Of a stretch of DNA of 64,000 nt, positions 15,710 to 25,480 are shown piece after piece. This DNA comes from Pseudomonas sp. MRSN 12121. GTDB lineage: Bacteria; Pseudomonadota; Gammaproteobacteria; Pseudomonadales; Pseudomonadaceae. How positions within the stretch are numbered: the stretch's first letter is position 1; each line of letters starts with the position of its first letter. The notes below the pieces were generated by a model. The model did no database searches. It saw only the letters and a list, made by a program, of their open reading frames with translations, and had not been told where the DNA came from. The DNA lies in the NCBI RefSeq assembly GCF_000931465.1, contig NZ_CP010892.1, positions 6,843,388-6,907,387 of the forward strand. Direction: 5' to 3'. Made by a program: the position numbers and the translations under genes.

Positions 15710-16708
15710 TTATTGGCAGCAGGCGGCCAGGGATTGTTGCAGGACAGCCGCGTCTTGCGCCTCGCCGAAGATCAGCTCGATCCGCGAATCGCGGCGCCAT
15801 TCGCTGGGTTGCCATTGCGGCACGGCGTTATCCAGGGCATTGCCCGACACCCAGCCCCGGGCCCCGTGAATCACCAGCTTGGCCCGCCGCCAGTCGAGGG
15901 TCGCCAGCCAGCGCGCCACGCGCTCGACGTCGAACACCACGCTCGGATGCCAGCGCCAGCCGACACTCCAGCCTCCCTCCTGGGCCTGGCTCAGGCAGAT
16001 GGGCAAGGCCGGATCGCTCCAGACCGCGGGCAATTGCGCCAGCCCCTTGGGGACGTCGAAGTCCGGGGCCGGCCCACCGGCGTGCACGTCCATGCCCGGC
16101 AAACGCTCCAGCGGCAACGCCCCTCGGCGGGTCCAGAACACCGGGCAGTCCGGCAGCTGTTCGAGAACCCGCTGTCGCTGCGCCGCGGTCAACCCTTCGT
16201 CCTTGTTCAACACCAGCAGGCCGGCGCCGGGCAGCGCCTGCTGCTGGGCTGGCGGCAGCGGCTTGCCGGCGGCCAGCGCCTGGGCGTCCAGGACCAGCAC
16301 GGCAGGCTGCACCGCCAGGACGTTTTGCCAGGGCGCCTCGCGCAATTGCTGGAGCAACTGCGCCGGATGCCCCAGCCCGGAGGGTTCGATAAACAGGCGG
16401 TCGGGCCTGGCCTTGCGCAGCAGCCGCCCGAGGCCGACCTGGAACGGCGCGCCGTTCACACAGCACAGGCAACCACCGGCCACTTCGCCCAGGGCGATAC
16501 CGTCCGCGTCCCGGGTCAGCAGCGCCGCGTCCAGGCCGATCTGGCCGAACTCGTTGATCAGCACCGCCCAGCGCTCGGCGGCCGGGCGCTGGGCCAGCAG
16601 GTGCTGGATCAGGCTGGTCTTGCCGGCGCCCAGGGGGCCGGCGATGACGTGGGTGGGAATGTTCTGCAACATGCCGAGACAGTGGTCCTGAGGGAGAAGG
16701 CTATTCAT
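15710..16708 (-). CDS. COG0523 (CobW/G3E) GTPase, zinc-island member
   Basis: 332 residues. G3E-family P-loop GTPase: Walker A GPLGAGKTS (about residues 24-32), metal-binding motif GGCLCC (about 78-83, the CxCC signature), NKDE guanine-specificity motif (LVLNKDEG) and a C-terminal CobW_C domain. COG0523 proteins deliver or insert metals. The cluster with dksA2, folE2 and a metal importer points to zinc allocation during starvation, but it is divergent from ZigA. An ATG at 16672 (MLQNIPTHVIAG) gives a more typical N-terminus and may be the true start. It is separated from the DUF1826 gene by a REPIN, so it may be transcribed separately. Confidence 0.85.
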   Translation of the reverse strand: MNSLLPQDHCLGMLQNIPTHVIAGPLGAGKTSLIQHLLAQRPAAERWAVLINEFGQIGLDAALLTRDADGIALGEVAGGCLCCVNGAPFQVGLGRLLRKARPDRLFIEPSGLGHPAQLLQQLREAPWQNVLAVQPAVLVLDAQALAAGKPLPPAQQQALPGAGLLVLNKDEGLTAAQRQRVLEQLPDCPVFWTRRGALPLERLPGMDVHAGGPAPDFDVPKGLAQLPAVWSDPALPICLSQAQEGGWSVGWRWHPSVVFDVERVARWLATLDWRRAKLVIHGARGWVSGNALDNAVPQWQPSEWRRDSRIELIFGEAQDAAVLQQSLAACCQ

Positions 16709-16726
16709 CCTACGCTAAGCGGCCTC

Positions 16727-16831
16727 TGTAGGAGCGAAGCTTGCTCGCGATAGCCACAAGGCGGCGGTCTTTCCACCACACCGCGTTATCGTTGACGTCG
16801 GGCAAGCCGGATCGCCCGCCCGCTTCTACGG
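16727..16831. repeat. REPIN with one intact and one degenerate REP
   Basis: Intact REP TGTAGGAGCGAAGCTTGCTC at 16727-16750. The partner (GACGTCGGGCAAGCC...CGCTTCTACGG, about 16793-16831) has diverged by insertion and substitutions. Confidence 0.7.
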
Positions 16832-16845
16832 AAGAGCACGTGGAA

Positions 16846-17555
16846 TCAGGCCAGCCAGTCCAGGGTGAGGATCAGCCGGCGCTCGCCGGGGGCAAGCTGC
16901 GGCGAGCGATGGATCAGGCCGAAACCTTCGTTGCCCAGCCATTTCTCGCCCTTGAACAAGGCCACTTCGCCACTGGCGATCTGCTCGATCGCCGCGGCAG
17001 CCGCGGGTTCGGCCGCAGCCTGGCCCAACTGCCGGCGATCCATGGCGCCCTCACGCAACCACTCGCTGCCCACACCGGCATAGGTGGTGATCAGGCGCAC
17101 CGGCACATGATCGACATGAAAACGCGGGCACATGGCCTTATCCAGCACCCGCAGGCGCAGGCCGATACGCCGGGCGCCCAGCAGGCAGGAAAACGCGCTG
17201 ACCAGCCAGGCGACATCGGCGATGAAGCCATCGTAACCCTGCAGGTCGCCGAACCCCGACGCCAGGCCGCGCAAATCCGGCTCGTCGTCTTCCGATTCGA
17301 GCTCCAGCGACAGCGACTCGGCCAAAGGCTCGTTCAGCGACAGCAGCAAGGCGCCAAAATCGGCGATATGCGCCGGCAGGCGGCGCTGCCACAAGGCCAG
17401 GTTGACCTCGTCGTTCAACACCTCGGCGAGGACGATCGGGGCCGTGCCGACAGACTGGCGCCGGCCGCCCTGCGGCCTCGGCGGCAGAAGGATGGTTTCT
17501 TGCCCGATCGAACGACGGCCAGCCGCCCGCGCCGGGCTCAGGGGTGGGTAGAGCA

Positions 17556-17556
<1 letters not shown>
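16846..17556 (-). CDS. DUF1826 protein of the zinc island
   Basis: 236 residues, soluble. DUF1826 proteins occur next to COG0523 GTPases in Zur-controlled clusters; their function is not established. Candidate metal-coordinating residues include the segment CPRFHVDHVPVRL near residue 140, which has one Cys and two His. Its ATG overlaps the TGA of zigA in the sequence TGATG (17558-17554), so translation is probably coupled and the gene is in the same operon as dksA2 and zigA. Confidence 0.8.
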
Positions 17557-18764
<1,208 letters not shown>

Positions 18765-18774
18765 GGGTGGGTCC

Positions 18775-19215
18775 TCATCGGGGGCTGGGGGCTGAGTCGG
18801 ATCGCCGTTGATGGCGTTCGCGCAGCTCTTGGCGTTCTTTGGCTTCGATACACAGGGAGGCGGTGGGCCGCAGCAGCAGGCGCTTGAGGCCGATGGGCTC
18901 GCCGGTTTCACGGCACCAGCCGTATTCGCCACGGGCCAGGCGCTCGAGGGCTTCGTCGATCTTGTCCAGCAGCTTCTTTTCCCGCTCCAGCAGGCGCAGC
19001 TGCCACTGGCGCTGCTCTTCGGCGCTGCCGATGTCGGCGGGGTCGCTGTGGGGCTCCTGCTCACGCAGGACATCGAACTCACCGGCAATGCGCTCTTGCA
19101 GTTCAACGCGCTGGGCCAGCAGCAACTCGCGGAAAAAGGCTTGCTGGGCGTCGTTCATGTAGTCCGCCTCGGGCTGGGCGAGCAGTTGCGCTTCGGTCAT
19201 GGGGTGTCGAGTCAT
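18775..19215 (-). CDS. dksA2: Zinc-independent RNA polymerase factor DksA2
   Basis: 146 residues from ATG 19215; GTG 19227 and ATG 19200 (MTEAQLLAQPE, the P. aeruginosa start) are alternatives, none with a clear ribosome site. Coiled-coil region and DPADIGSAEEQRQWQLRLLEREKKLLDKID match DksA. In the zinc-finger region the four-cysteine motif is reduced: CRETG and CIEAK keep one Cys each where DksA has CxxC twice. This is the DksA2 hallmark: the protein folds without zinc and replaces DksA in the ppGpp response when zinc is scarce. First gene of the operon dksA2-zigA-DUF1826, directly behind a perfect Zur box that also contains TATAAT. Confidence 0.94.
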   Translation of the reverse strand: MTRHPMTEAQLLAQPEADYMNDAQQAFFRELLLAQRVELQERIAGEFDVLREQEPHSDPADIGSAEEQRQWQLRLLEREKKLLDKIDEALERLARGEYGWCRETGEPIGLKRLLLRPTASLCIEAKERQELRERHQRRSDSAPSPR

Positions 19216-19245
19216 GGCGGGGATCACGGATCGGGCTTTATTTTA

Positions 19246-19260
19246 TGTTATATTATAACA
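19246..19260. promoter_or_regulatory. Zur box, perfect palindrome
   Basis: TGTTATATTATAACA matches the gammaproteobacterial Zur core TGTTATANTATAACA at every position. On the minus strand it contains TATAAT (19257-19252), a perfect -10 for dksA2, so Zur would occlude the promoter. It lies between dksA2 (minus) and the small periplasmic gene at 19338 (plus) and may control both. Confidence 0.92.
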
Positions 19261-19337
19261 GTCCAAATAAGCCAATCCTCTCTTGCCGCCCGCGACGAAG
19301 GGCGGGATGCTTGAGCGTCCGCCGTCGAGAAAATTCC

Positions 19338-19718
19338 ATGCGCAACGCCCTGAACTACACGCTGCTCGGCCTCTCGTTGCTGATGGCCGACGCCGCCATC
19401 GCACAAGTGCCGAGCCCGCTGGCCACCTGCACCCGCAGCGCCAACCTGCTGGCCTGCGTGGACGCCGAAGGCAATGCCTACAGTGTCGCGACCGTGGGCA
19501 ATACCCTGTACCTGCGCGGCTTCGAGGTGGCCGGCAAGCGCTATTGGGCGCAAACCAGCAGCCGCTACGGGCAACTGACGTTTTTCACCGGCCTGGCCTC
19601 CGACGGCGAAGCCTGGGTCGGCTACAGCCAGCGCGTCGGCTGGACCACCCGCAACCGGTTTTCCAGCTCCGGCGGCAGCAGCGCCAAGTTCACCTGCAAC
19701 CGGATCACCGGCTGCTGA
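19338..19718 (+). CDS. Small exported four-cysteine protein of the zinc island
   Basis: 126 residues from ATG 19338. Clear signal peptide (MRNALNYTLLGLSLL to AIAQ, cleavage near residue 22). The mature protein has two cysteine pairs (CTRSANLLAC near the N-terminus, CNRITGC at the C-terminus), consistent with two disulfides in the periplasm. No catalytic motif recognised. Position matches PA5537 in the P. aeruginosa Zur cluster; the Zur box 78 bases upstream suggests zinc-starvation induction. Function unknown. Confidence 0.78.
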   Translation: MRNALNYTLLGLSLLMADAAIAQVPSPLATCTRSANLLACVDAEGNAYSVATVGNTLYLRGFEVAGKRYWAQTSSRYGQLTFFTGLASDGEAWVGYSQRVGWTTRNRFSSSGGSSAKFTCNRITGC

Positions 19719-19730
19719 GCCGAGCACCAC

Positions 19731-19819
19731 GTATGAGCACAGCTTGCGTGCGATGAAGGCACCGCGGGGTATCTGACCTGCCGCGTGAGCGTTCATCGCG
19801 GGCCAGCCTCGCTCCTACG
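19731..19819. repeat. REPIN with degenerate left REP
   Basis: Left copy is degenerate (CGTATGAGCACAGCTTGCGTGCGATG); the right copy is ATCGCGGGCCAGCCTCGCTCCTACG, ending one base before the amiA stop codon. Confidence 0.7.
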
Positions 19820-21040
19820 TCAGACCTGACCTTTTTTCTGTTCCTGCAACCAGGCCATATAGCTGTTCACCGGCGGGTTCTTCTGGAAGTAGCTCTGCAA
19901 GCCGGCGAACAGCCCATCGGCAATCGCCTGCTGGTGCCGCGCGGTGACCAGGCGCTGGCTGTCGCGGCTGTTGGAAATGAAGCCGGTCTCCACCAGGATC
20001 GACGGCACGTCGGGCGACTTGAGCACCGCGAAACCGGCCTGCTCCACGCGTTTCTGATGCAGGGTGGTGATGCCCGCCAGGCTGCCCAGGATCGTGCTGC
20101 CCAATTGCAGGCTGGCGGCGATGGTGGCGTTCATCGACATGTCGAGGATCACCCCGGCGAGCATCGGGTCCTTGTCTTTCAGATTGAGCAGGCTGGTGGC
20201 GCCCAGCAGATCCACGCCGTTCTCGCGCTGCGCCATGAAACGCGCCGTGGCCGAGGTGGCGCCGCCTTCGGACAGGGCATACACCGACGCCCCGGACGCC
20301 GTCAGGCGCGGTGCCGCATCGGCATGCACCGAGATGAACATGTCGGCCTTGTGCTGGCGGGCGATCTCCACCCGTTTGCGCAGCGGGACGAAGAAGTCGT
20401 CGTTGCGCACCAGTTTCACGGTGAAGCCCTTCTCGCGCTTGAGCCGCTTGGCCAGCAACTGGGCAATCGACAGCACCACATCCTTCTCCCGCTCGCCTCG
20501 CGCGCCGACCGCTCCCGGGTCCTTGCCGCCGTGGCCCGGGTCGACCACGACGACGATGTCGCGCTTGGGGTGCGCACTGTCCGCCGGCGTTTCACGTTGC
20601 AGCGCAGGTGCGCTGGCGGCCGCCAACTGCCGTGGAACAACAGCGGCGTTGCTCAAGTCCAGCACCAGGCGATGGCCCTGGCCATCCTGGGGCGGCAGCA
20701 GAAAGCTGTTGAGCCGCACCGGCTCGGCCAGATCGAGCACGATCCGCGTATCGCCCTGGCCGAAATGCCCGGAACGGATCGCACGAATCACCGTATTGCC
20801 CAGGGCCAGTTGGGAAAAATCGCCACTGAGCCGGGCCCCGCTCAGATCGATGATCAGCCGTTCCGGCGCGCTCAGGGAAAAGGTCTTGTATTGCACCGGT
20901 CCGCTCAGGTCGAGCACCAGCCGCAACTTGTCGCTCGAATTCCACAACCGCGCGTTACGGATCTGGGTGGCGGACACCCCCAGGGGCAGGACCAGGGTTG
21001 CGCTGGCCAGCAGCAGGTTGAGCAATTGACGTCTGTGCAT
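19820..21040 (-). CDS. amiA: N-acetylmuramoyl-L-alanine amidase (AmiA/AmiC type)
   Basis: 406 residues. Signal peptide (about 1-24), AMIN domain (about 25-130) that targets peptidoglycan/septum, and a C-terminal Amidase_3 domain (about 160-390) with the zinc site DPGHGGKDPGA, GEREKDVVLS, ISVHADAAP and catalytic ILVETGFIS. Cleaves the amide between MurNAc and the stem peptide during cell separation. The gene is in the position of PA5538 and is divergent from folE2 around a Zur box. The zinc ligands are retained, so it is not obviously a zinc-free version; a higher metal affinity is possible but unproven. Confidence 0.93.
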   Translation of the reverse strand: MHRRQLLNLLLASATLVLPLGVSATQIRNARLWNSSDKLRLVLDLSGPVQYKTFSLSAPERLIIDLSGARLSGDFSQLALGNTVIRAIRSGHFGQGDTRIVLDLAEPVRLNSFLLPPQDGQGHRLVLDLSNAAVVPRQLAAASAPALQRETPADSAHPKRDIVVVVDPGHGGKDPGAVGARGEREKDVVLSIAQLLAKRLKREKGFTVKLVRNDDFFVPLRKRVEIARQHKADMFISVHADAAPRLTASGASVYALSEGGATSATARFMAQRENGVDLLGATSLLNLKDKDPMLAGVILDMSMNATIAASLQLGSTILGSLAGITTLHQKRVEQAGFAVLKSPDVPSILVETGFISNSRDSQRLVTARHQQAIADGLFAGLQSYFQKNPPVNSYMAWLQEQKKGQV

Positions 21041-21123
21041 GACTTACACCGCAGTTTGGGAAACATCCGTACTCGATAGAGGCGCGATAAAAAACCTTGA
21101 GGAAAAGGTTTCATCGTTCGCAC

Positions 21124-21138
21124 CGTTATAATATAACA
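21124..21138. promoter_or_regulatory. Zur box between amiA and the folE2 operon
   Basis: CGTTATAATATAACA matches TGTTATANTATAACA at 14 of 15 positions and contains TATAAT on the plus strand (21127-21132), a -10 candidate for folE2 41 bases before its start codon. Placed to repress amiA and the folE2-znu-hisI-pyrQ operon together. Confidence 0.92.
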
Positions 21139-21167
21139 TTTGATCTTTTCCAACGACGGACCTGCTC

Positions 21168-22064
21168 ATGAACGCGCTGACTCTGCCGGATATCGCCGCG
21201 CAGGCCGCACGCCAGGCCCTGCCCCTTGAGTGGGTGGGCATGTGCGGCATTGCCTTACCTGTGTTGTTCGATGGCCAGCGGATAGGCGCCACCGCGGATG
21301 CCGGGGTCAGCCTCGACGATGGCGAAGCCCGCGGCATTCATATGTCGCGCCTGTATCTGGCGCTGGAAATGCTCGAACAGGAAAACCTCACGCCTCAGCT
21401 GATGCGGCGCTTGCTGCAACGTTTTCTCGACAGTCACGAGGGCCTGTCCCACAGCGCCTATCTGCGCATTCATGCCGACCTGCTGCTGAAACGCCCGGCC
21501 TTGATCAGCCCGCTGGCCGGTTGGAAAACTTACCCGGTGAGCATCGAAGCACGTCTGCAAAACTCGATGTTCCACGTGGAACTAAAAATCGAGGTGCCTT
21601 ATTCCTCGACGTGCCCTTGCTCCGCAGCGCTTTCTCGCCAACTGATCCAGCAGCAGTTCATCGAGGACTTCGCCAACCAGCCATTGCAGCATGCAGACGT
21701 CCTGGCCTGGCTCGGCAGCCCGAAAGGCATAGTCGCCACGCCCCACAGCCAGCGCAGCAGCGCGCAGCTGCAATTGCGCCTGGACGACTTTCTCGACGAG
21801 CTGCCTTTGATAGCCGTGATCAACGACGCCGAAGCCGCCCTCGGCACCGCCGTACAGACCGCCGTAAAACGCGCCGACGAACAGGCCTTCGCCCTCGCCA
21901 ACGGGCAAAACCTGATGTTCTGCGAAGACGCCGCCCGCCGCCTGAACCTGGCCCTGCAACGCTCGCCGGGCATCCGCGCCTTCCAGGTGCGCGTGGTGCA
22001 CGCCGAAAGCCTGCACGCCCACGACGCCGTGGCTGAAAGCCGCTGGAACTGGGGGAGCGCATGA
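21168..22064 (+). CDS. folE2: GTP cyclohydrolase IB (FolE2), zinc-independent
   Basis: 298 residues, typical FolE2 length. Makes 7,8-dihydroneopterin triphosphate from GTP for folate synthesis, replacing zinc-dependent FolE when zinc is limiting; FolE2 accepts Mn2+ or Fe2+. The active-site cysteine segment YSSTCPCSAALSRQL (about residues 145-159) is intact. First gene of a run of overlapping plus-strand genes: its stop overlaps the ABC ATPase start (22061-22064). The coding sequence also contains a perfect parS-like palindrome (21568). Confidence 0.95.
   Translation: MNALTLPDIAAQAARQALPLEWVGMCGIALPVLFDGQRIGATADAGVSLDDGEARGIHMSRLYLALEMLEQENLTPQLMRRLLQRFLDSHEGLSHSAYLRIHADLLLKRPALISPLAGWKTYPVSIEARLQNSMFHVELKIEVPYSSTCPCSAALSRQLIQQQFIEDFANQPLQHADVLAWLGSPKGIVATPHSQRSSAQLQLRLDDFLDELPLIAVINDAEAALGTAVQTAVKRADEQAFALANGQNLMFCEDAARRLNLALQRSPGIRAFQVRVVHAESLHAHDAVAESRWNWGSA
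21568..21583. other. parS: parS-like ParB binding site inside folE2
   Basis: TGTTCCACGTGGAACT contains the perfect 14-bp palindrome GTTCCACGTGGAAC (21569-21582), the Pseudomonas parS core. It is read in folE2 as codons within SMFHVEL. A second identical core lies at 35372. In Pseudomonas functional parS sites cluster near oriC, consistent with the origin-proximal genes in this window. Confidence 0.82.
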
Positions 22065-22729
22065 TCGCCCTGCAAGCGTTGCGCTGGGGCCCGCCCGGGC
22101 AACCGTTGACCCCGGCGCTCGACCTGCAGCTGCCCGCCGGCAGCCTGACCGCCGTCATCGGCGCCAACGGCTCCGGCAAAAGCAGCCTGCTGAAAGTCAT
22201 CGCCGGCCTGCAAAAGCCCCTGGCCGGGAAAGTCACGTTGCAGGTGCCACGCCGCGGCGGCCTGTCTTTCCTGCCGCAGCAGCAATACCTCGACCGACAG
22301 TTCCCGATCACCCTGCAAGAGCTGGTGGCGGCGGGTTTCTGGGGCAGTCGACAAAGCTCGCAACAGCGAGCCGAACGCTTGCGCCAGGTGCTCGAAGACT
22401 GGTGCCTGGGCGGTCTCGAACAACGCCCGTTGATGGCCCTTTCCGGCGGCGAATTGCAGCGCGCCCTGCTCGCCCGCCTGAGCCTCGGCGAAGCACCGCT
22501 GTCGCTGCTGGACGAACCTCATGCGGCCCTCGATGAACTGGGCCAGGCGCTGCTGTGGAAACACATCCACGCCTGGCAGCAACAAGGCCGCACGCAGATC
22601 GTGGTCTGCCATGACCTGGCCGCCGTTCGCCAACACCTGCCGCAGGCGCTGCTGATCCGCACCAGCGGCTGCGTGTTCGGCGCCAGCCGCGAACTGATCG
22701 CCGCACCGCTGCACACGCAGGTGGCCTGA
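22061..22729 (+). CDS. Metal ABC transporter ATP-binding protein (ZnuC/AztA type)
   Basis: 222 residues. Walker A IGANGSGKSS (about 33-42), Q-loop FLPQQQYLD, ABC signature LSGGELQRALLARL (about 127), Walker B LSLLDEP and switch CHD. Energises uptake through the permease that starts on its last base. This is a second, island-encoded importer rather than the main znuABC next to zur, since no zur gene is present. Confidence 0.9.
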   Translation: MIALQALRWGPPGQPLTPALDLQLPAGSLTAVIGANGSGKSSLLKVIAGLQKPLAGKVTLQVPRRGGLSFLPQQQYLDRQFPITLQELVAAGFWGSRQSSQQRAERLRQVLEDWCLGGLEQRPLMALSGGELQRALLARLSLGEAPLSLLDEPHAALDELGQALLWKHIHAWQQQGRTQIVVCHDLAAVRQHLPQALLIRTSGCVFGASRELIAAPLHTQVA

Positions 22730-23595
22730 TGCTGATCGCCGCCCAGCTCTGGCAACCCTTCCACGAGTTCGTGTTCATGCGCCGGGCGTTGCTCGGCGGC
22801 CTGGTGCTGGCGTGCAGCACCGCGCCGCTGGGGGTGTTCCTGATCCTGCGGCGCATGAGCCTGATCGGCGACGCCGTGGCTCACGGCATCCTGCCCGGCG
22901 CGGCGCTGGGCTTCTGGTTCGCCGGGGTGAGCCTGCCGGCGCTGACCCTCGGCGGCCTCGGCGCGGGCCTGGGCATGGCCGGCCTGGCCGCCTGGGTCAC
23001 CCGGCGTACCGGCTTGCGCGAGGACGCCAGCCTGGCCGCGATCTATCCAATTTCCCTGGCCAGCGGCGTGCTGATCCTCGGCCTCGCCGGCAAGCGCCTG
23101 GACCTTTTGCACCTGTTGTTCGGCTCGGCGCTGGCAGTGGACGGGCCGACCCTCACGGGCATGCTCTGGGTATCCGGGTTCAGCCTGGTAGCCATGGCGC
23201 TGATCTACAAGGCGCTGCTACTGGACACCCTCGACCCGCTGTTCCTCAACAGCGTCAGCCGCCTCGGCCCCCTCGCCCACGGCCTGTTCCTGACCCTGGT
23301 GGTGCTCAACCTGGTGATCGGTTTCCAGGCCATCGGCGCGCTGATGGTGGTCGGCCTGATGATGCTGCCGGCCGCCGCCTCGCGCTTCTGGAGCCGGAGC
23401 CTGCCGCTGCTGATCGCCATCAGCGCCGCGTTCGGCTGCCTCTCGGTCTGGCTCGGCCTGCTGCTGTCGTTCCACTACTCGCTGCCCAGCGGCCCGGCCA
23501 TCGTGCTGGTCGCCGGCGGCCTGTACCTGCTGTCCGTGGTGTTCGGTCCGGTGCACGGCCTGTTGCGCCGTCCGCCTTTGCTCACATCCCCATGA
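22729..23595 (+). CDS. Metal ABC transporter permease (ZnuB/MntB type)
   Basis: 288 residues, about eight membrane helices. ABC-3 family motifs: RRMSLIGDAVAHGILPGAALG (about 39-59) and the coupling region IGALMVVGLMMLPAAASRFW (about 203-222). Imports Zn2+ (or Mn2+) with the neighbouring ATPase and binding protein. The ATG overlaps the ATPase TGA in TGATG, indicating coupled translation. Confidence 0.9.
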   Translation: MLIAAQLWQPFHEFVFMRRALLGGLVLACSTAPLGVFLILRRMSLIGDAVAHGILPGAALGFWFAGVSLPALTLGGLGAGLGMAGLAAWVTRRTGLREDASLAAIYPISLASGVLILGLAGKRLDLLHLLFGSALAVDGPTLTGMLWVSGFSLVAMALIYKALLLDTLDPLFLNSVSRLGPLAHGLFLTLVVLNLVIGFQAIGALMVVGLMMLPAAASRFWSRSLPLLIAISAAFGCLSVWLGLLLSFHYSLPSGPAIVLVAGGLYLLSVVFGPVHGLLRRPPLLTSP

Positions 23596-23606
23596 GGTGT
23601 TTCCCG

Positions 23607-24485
23607 ATGCGCGCCCTACTTGTGCTCTGCAGTCTGTTGCTGTCGTTGTCCACCGCCCAGGCCGCGGACAAACTCGCCGTGGTCACCAGCTTCAGCATCC
23701 TCGCCGACATCACCCGGCAGATCGGCGGTGAGCATGTCGAGATCGCCGACATGGTCGGCCCCGACGCCGATGCCCATACCTACGAACCGACCCCGGACGA
23801 CGCCAAGGCCCTGCTCAAGGCGCGGCTGGTGATCAGGAACGGCCTGGGTTTCGAGCCCTGGCTGGACCGCCTGGTGGCCAGCACCGGCACCCAGGCCACG
23901 CTGGTCACCGCCAGCCGCGGCGTGATTCCGCGCTCCCTGGAGGAAGACGGCGAGACCGTGCCCGACCCGCATGCCTGGCACAACCTGGCGAACATCGAGC
24001 TCTACGTGAGCAACATCACCAAGGCCCTGGTCGCCGCCGATCCGCCGCACCAGGCCGACTATGCACGCAACAGCCAGGCCTACCTGAAACGCATCCATGC
24101 CCTGCTGGCCGAAGCCAAGGCCAAGCTCGGCTCGCTGCCCGCCGGCAATCGCAAGATCGTCACTTCCCACGACGCCTTCGGTTACCTGGGGCAGGCCTAT
24201 GGAATCGACTTCATGGCGCCCCAGGGTCTGTCCACCGAACGCGAACCCTCGGCCGCCGAGGTCGCGGCGCTGATTACCCAGATCCGCAACGCCAGGGTCA
24301 AGGCGGTGTTCATGGAGAACATCAAGGACGCACGCCTGCTCAAGCAGATCGCCGACGAAAGCGGTGCCCGTATCGGCGGCACCCTGTACTCCGATGCCCT
24401 GGCCGCCCAGGGCCCGGCCAGCACCTTCACCGGGTTGTTCGAATACAACCTGAACACCCTGTACGACGCCCTGAGCCAGCCATGA
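23607..24485 (+). CDS. Periplasmic metal-binding protein (ZnuA-like, cluster A-I)
   Basis: 292 residues from ATG 23607, preferred over 23592 because GAGG lies 8 bases upstream and a signal peptide starts directly (MRALLVLCSLLLSLSTAQA, cleavage near 19). Ligand positions are visible in DAHTYEPTP (His), DPHAWHN (His) and VTSHDAFGYLG (His). The His/Asp-rich mobile loop of classical ZnuA is absent, as in MntA/AztC-like proteins, so metal preference is uncertain. Operon with the ATPase and permease; ATGA overlap with the next gene. Confidence 0.9.
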   Translation: MRALLVLCSLLLSLSTAQAADKLAVVTSFSILADITRQIGGEHVEIADMVGPDADAHTYEPTPDDAKALLKARLVIRNGLGFEPWLDRLVASTGTQATLVTASRGVIPRSLEEDGETVPDPHAWHNLANIELYVSNITKALVAADPPHQADYARNSQAYLKRIHALLAEAKAKLGSLPAGNRKIVTSHDAFGYLGQAYGIDFMAPQGLSTEREPSAAEVAALITQIRNARVKAVFMENIKDARLLKQIADESGARIGGTLYSDALAAQGPASTFTGLFEYNLNTLYDALSQP

Positions 24486-24919
24486 CGCCGCGCCCGCCCC
24501 TGTCGATGCTCGACCTGGAAAGCGCGCCCATCGGCAGCCGCTGGCCTCTCACCGGCGTACTCGATGCCCTGCCCTGGAACGCCGACGGCCTGATCGCCGC
24601 CATCGCCCAGCGGCACGACACCGGCGAGGTGCTGATGCTGGCCTGGATGAACCGCAAGGCGCTGGCCGAGACCCTGGCCAGCGGCCAGGTCTGCTACTGG
24701 TCGCGCTCGCGCCAGCAACTGTGGCGCAAGGGCGAAAGCTCCGGGCATCGCCAACGCCTGCGCGAAGCCCGCCTGGACTGCGACGGCGACGCGGTCCTGC
24801 TGCTGGTGGAGCAGCAGGGCCCGGCCTGCCACACCGGGCGCCCCAACTGTTTCTACAACGCCATTCGCGACGGCGCGGTGCAGATCATCAGCGAACCGAT
24901 CCAGGAGCCCACCCCATGA
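24482..24919 (+). CDS. HisI-like phosphoribosyl-AMP cyclohydrolase paralogue
   Basis: 145 residues. PRA-CH fold: MLAWMNRKALAETLASGQVCYWSRSR (about residues 57-82), LDCDGDAVLLL and PACHTGRPNCFY near the C-terminus. The three zinc cysteines of HisI (one in LDCDGD, two in ACHTGRPNC) are all kept, as are the magnesium aspartates, so it probably catalyses the same histidine-pathway step or a related cyclohydrolase reaction. Such hisI copies are known members of Zur clusters. ATGA overlap on both sides. Confidence 0.85.
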   Translation: MTPRPPLSMLDLESAPIGSRWPLTGVLDALPWNADGLIAAIAQRHDTGEVLMLAWMNRKALAETLASGQVCYWSRSRQQLWRKGESSGHRQRLREARLDCDGDAVLLLVEQQGPACHTGRPNCFYNAIRDGAVQIISEPIQEPTP

Positions 24920-25476
24920 TTCGCAAGAACCCTTCCGGCGACCTGCCGGTCATCGCCGAGTCGGCCTATGTCGACAAGACCGCCATCATCTGCGGCAAGG
25001 TGGTGATCGGCGAAAACGTCTTCGTCGGCCCTTATGCAGTGATCCGCGCCGACGAAGTCAACGAGCACGGCGCCATGGACCCGATCATCATCGGCGCCAA
25101 CTCGAACATCCAGGACGGCGTGGTGATCCACTCCAAGTCCGGCGCGGCGGTGACCATCGGCGAGTTCACCTCCATCGCCCACCGCTCCATCGTCCATGGC
25201 CCGTGCAGCGTCGGCGACCGGGTGTTCATCGGCTTCAACAGCGTGCTGTTCAACTGTGCGGTGGGCAACGGCAGCGTGGTCCGGCACAACTCGGTGGTCG
25301 ATGGCCGCGACCTGCCACAGGGCTTCTACGTACCCTCCACCACCCGCATCGGGCCCAACACCGATCTCTCGCAGTTCCCGCCGGTCAGCGTCAGCGCATC
25401 GGAATTCTCCGAAGACGTGGCGCGCACCAACGTCGACCTGGTGCGCGGTTACAAAGCCCTGCAGAACGAGTTCTGA
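24916..25476 (+). CDS. Gamma-class carbonic anhydrase-like protein
   Basis: 186 residues from ATG 24916. Left-handed beta-helix with hexapeptide repeats (VIGENVFVGPYAVIRAD, IIIGANSNIQDGVVIHS). Three histidines in the Cam metal-ligand pattern are present (VVIHS, IAHRS, IVHGPC). Gamma carbonic anhydrases can use iron or cobalt instead of zinc, which would suit replacing zinc-only beta/alpha enzymes during starvation. Matches PA5540. Its ATG overlaps the stop of the hisI-like gene. Confidence 0.88.
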   Translation: MIRKNPSGDLPVIAESAYVDKTAIICGKVVIGENVFVGPYAVIRADEVNEHGAMDPIIIGANSNIQDGVVIHSKSGAAVTIGEFTSIAHRSIVHGPCSVGDRVFIGFNSVLFNCAVGNGSVVRHNSVVDGRDLPQGFYVPSTTRIGPNTDLSQFPPVSVSASEFSEDVARTNVDLVRGYKALQNEF

Positions 25477-25480
25477 AGCC

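Noticed and set aside
22812..23606. Upstream extension of the ZnuA-like frame
   Set aside because: This part is out of frame with, and overlaps, the permease gene. The signal peptide and ribosome site place the real start at 23607.
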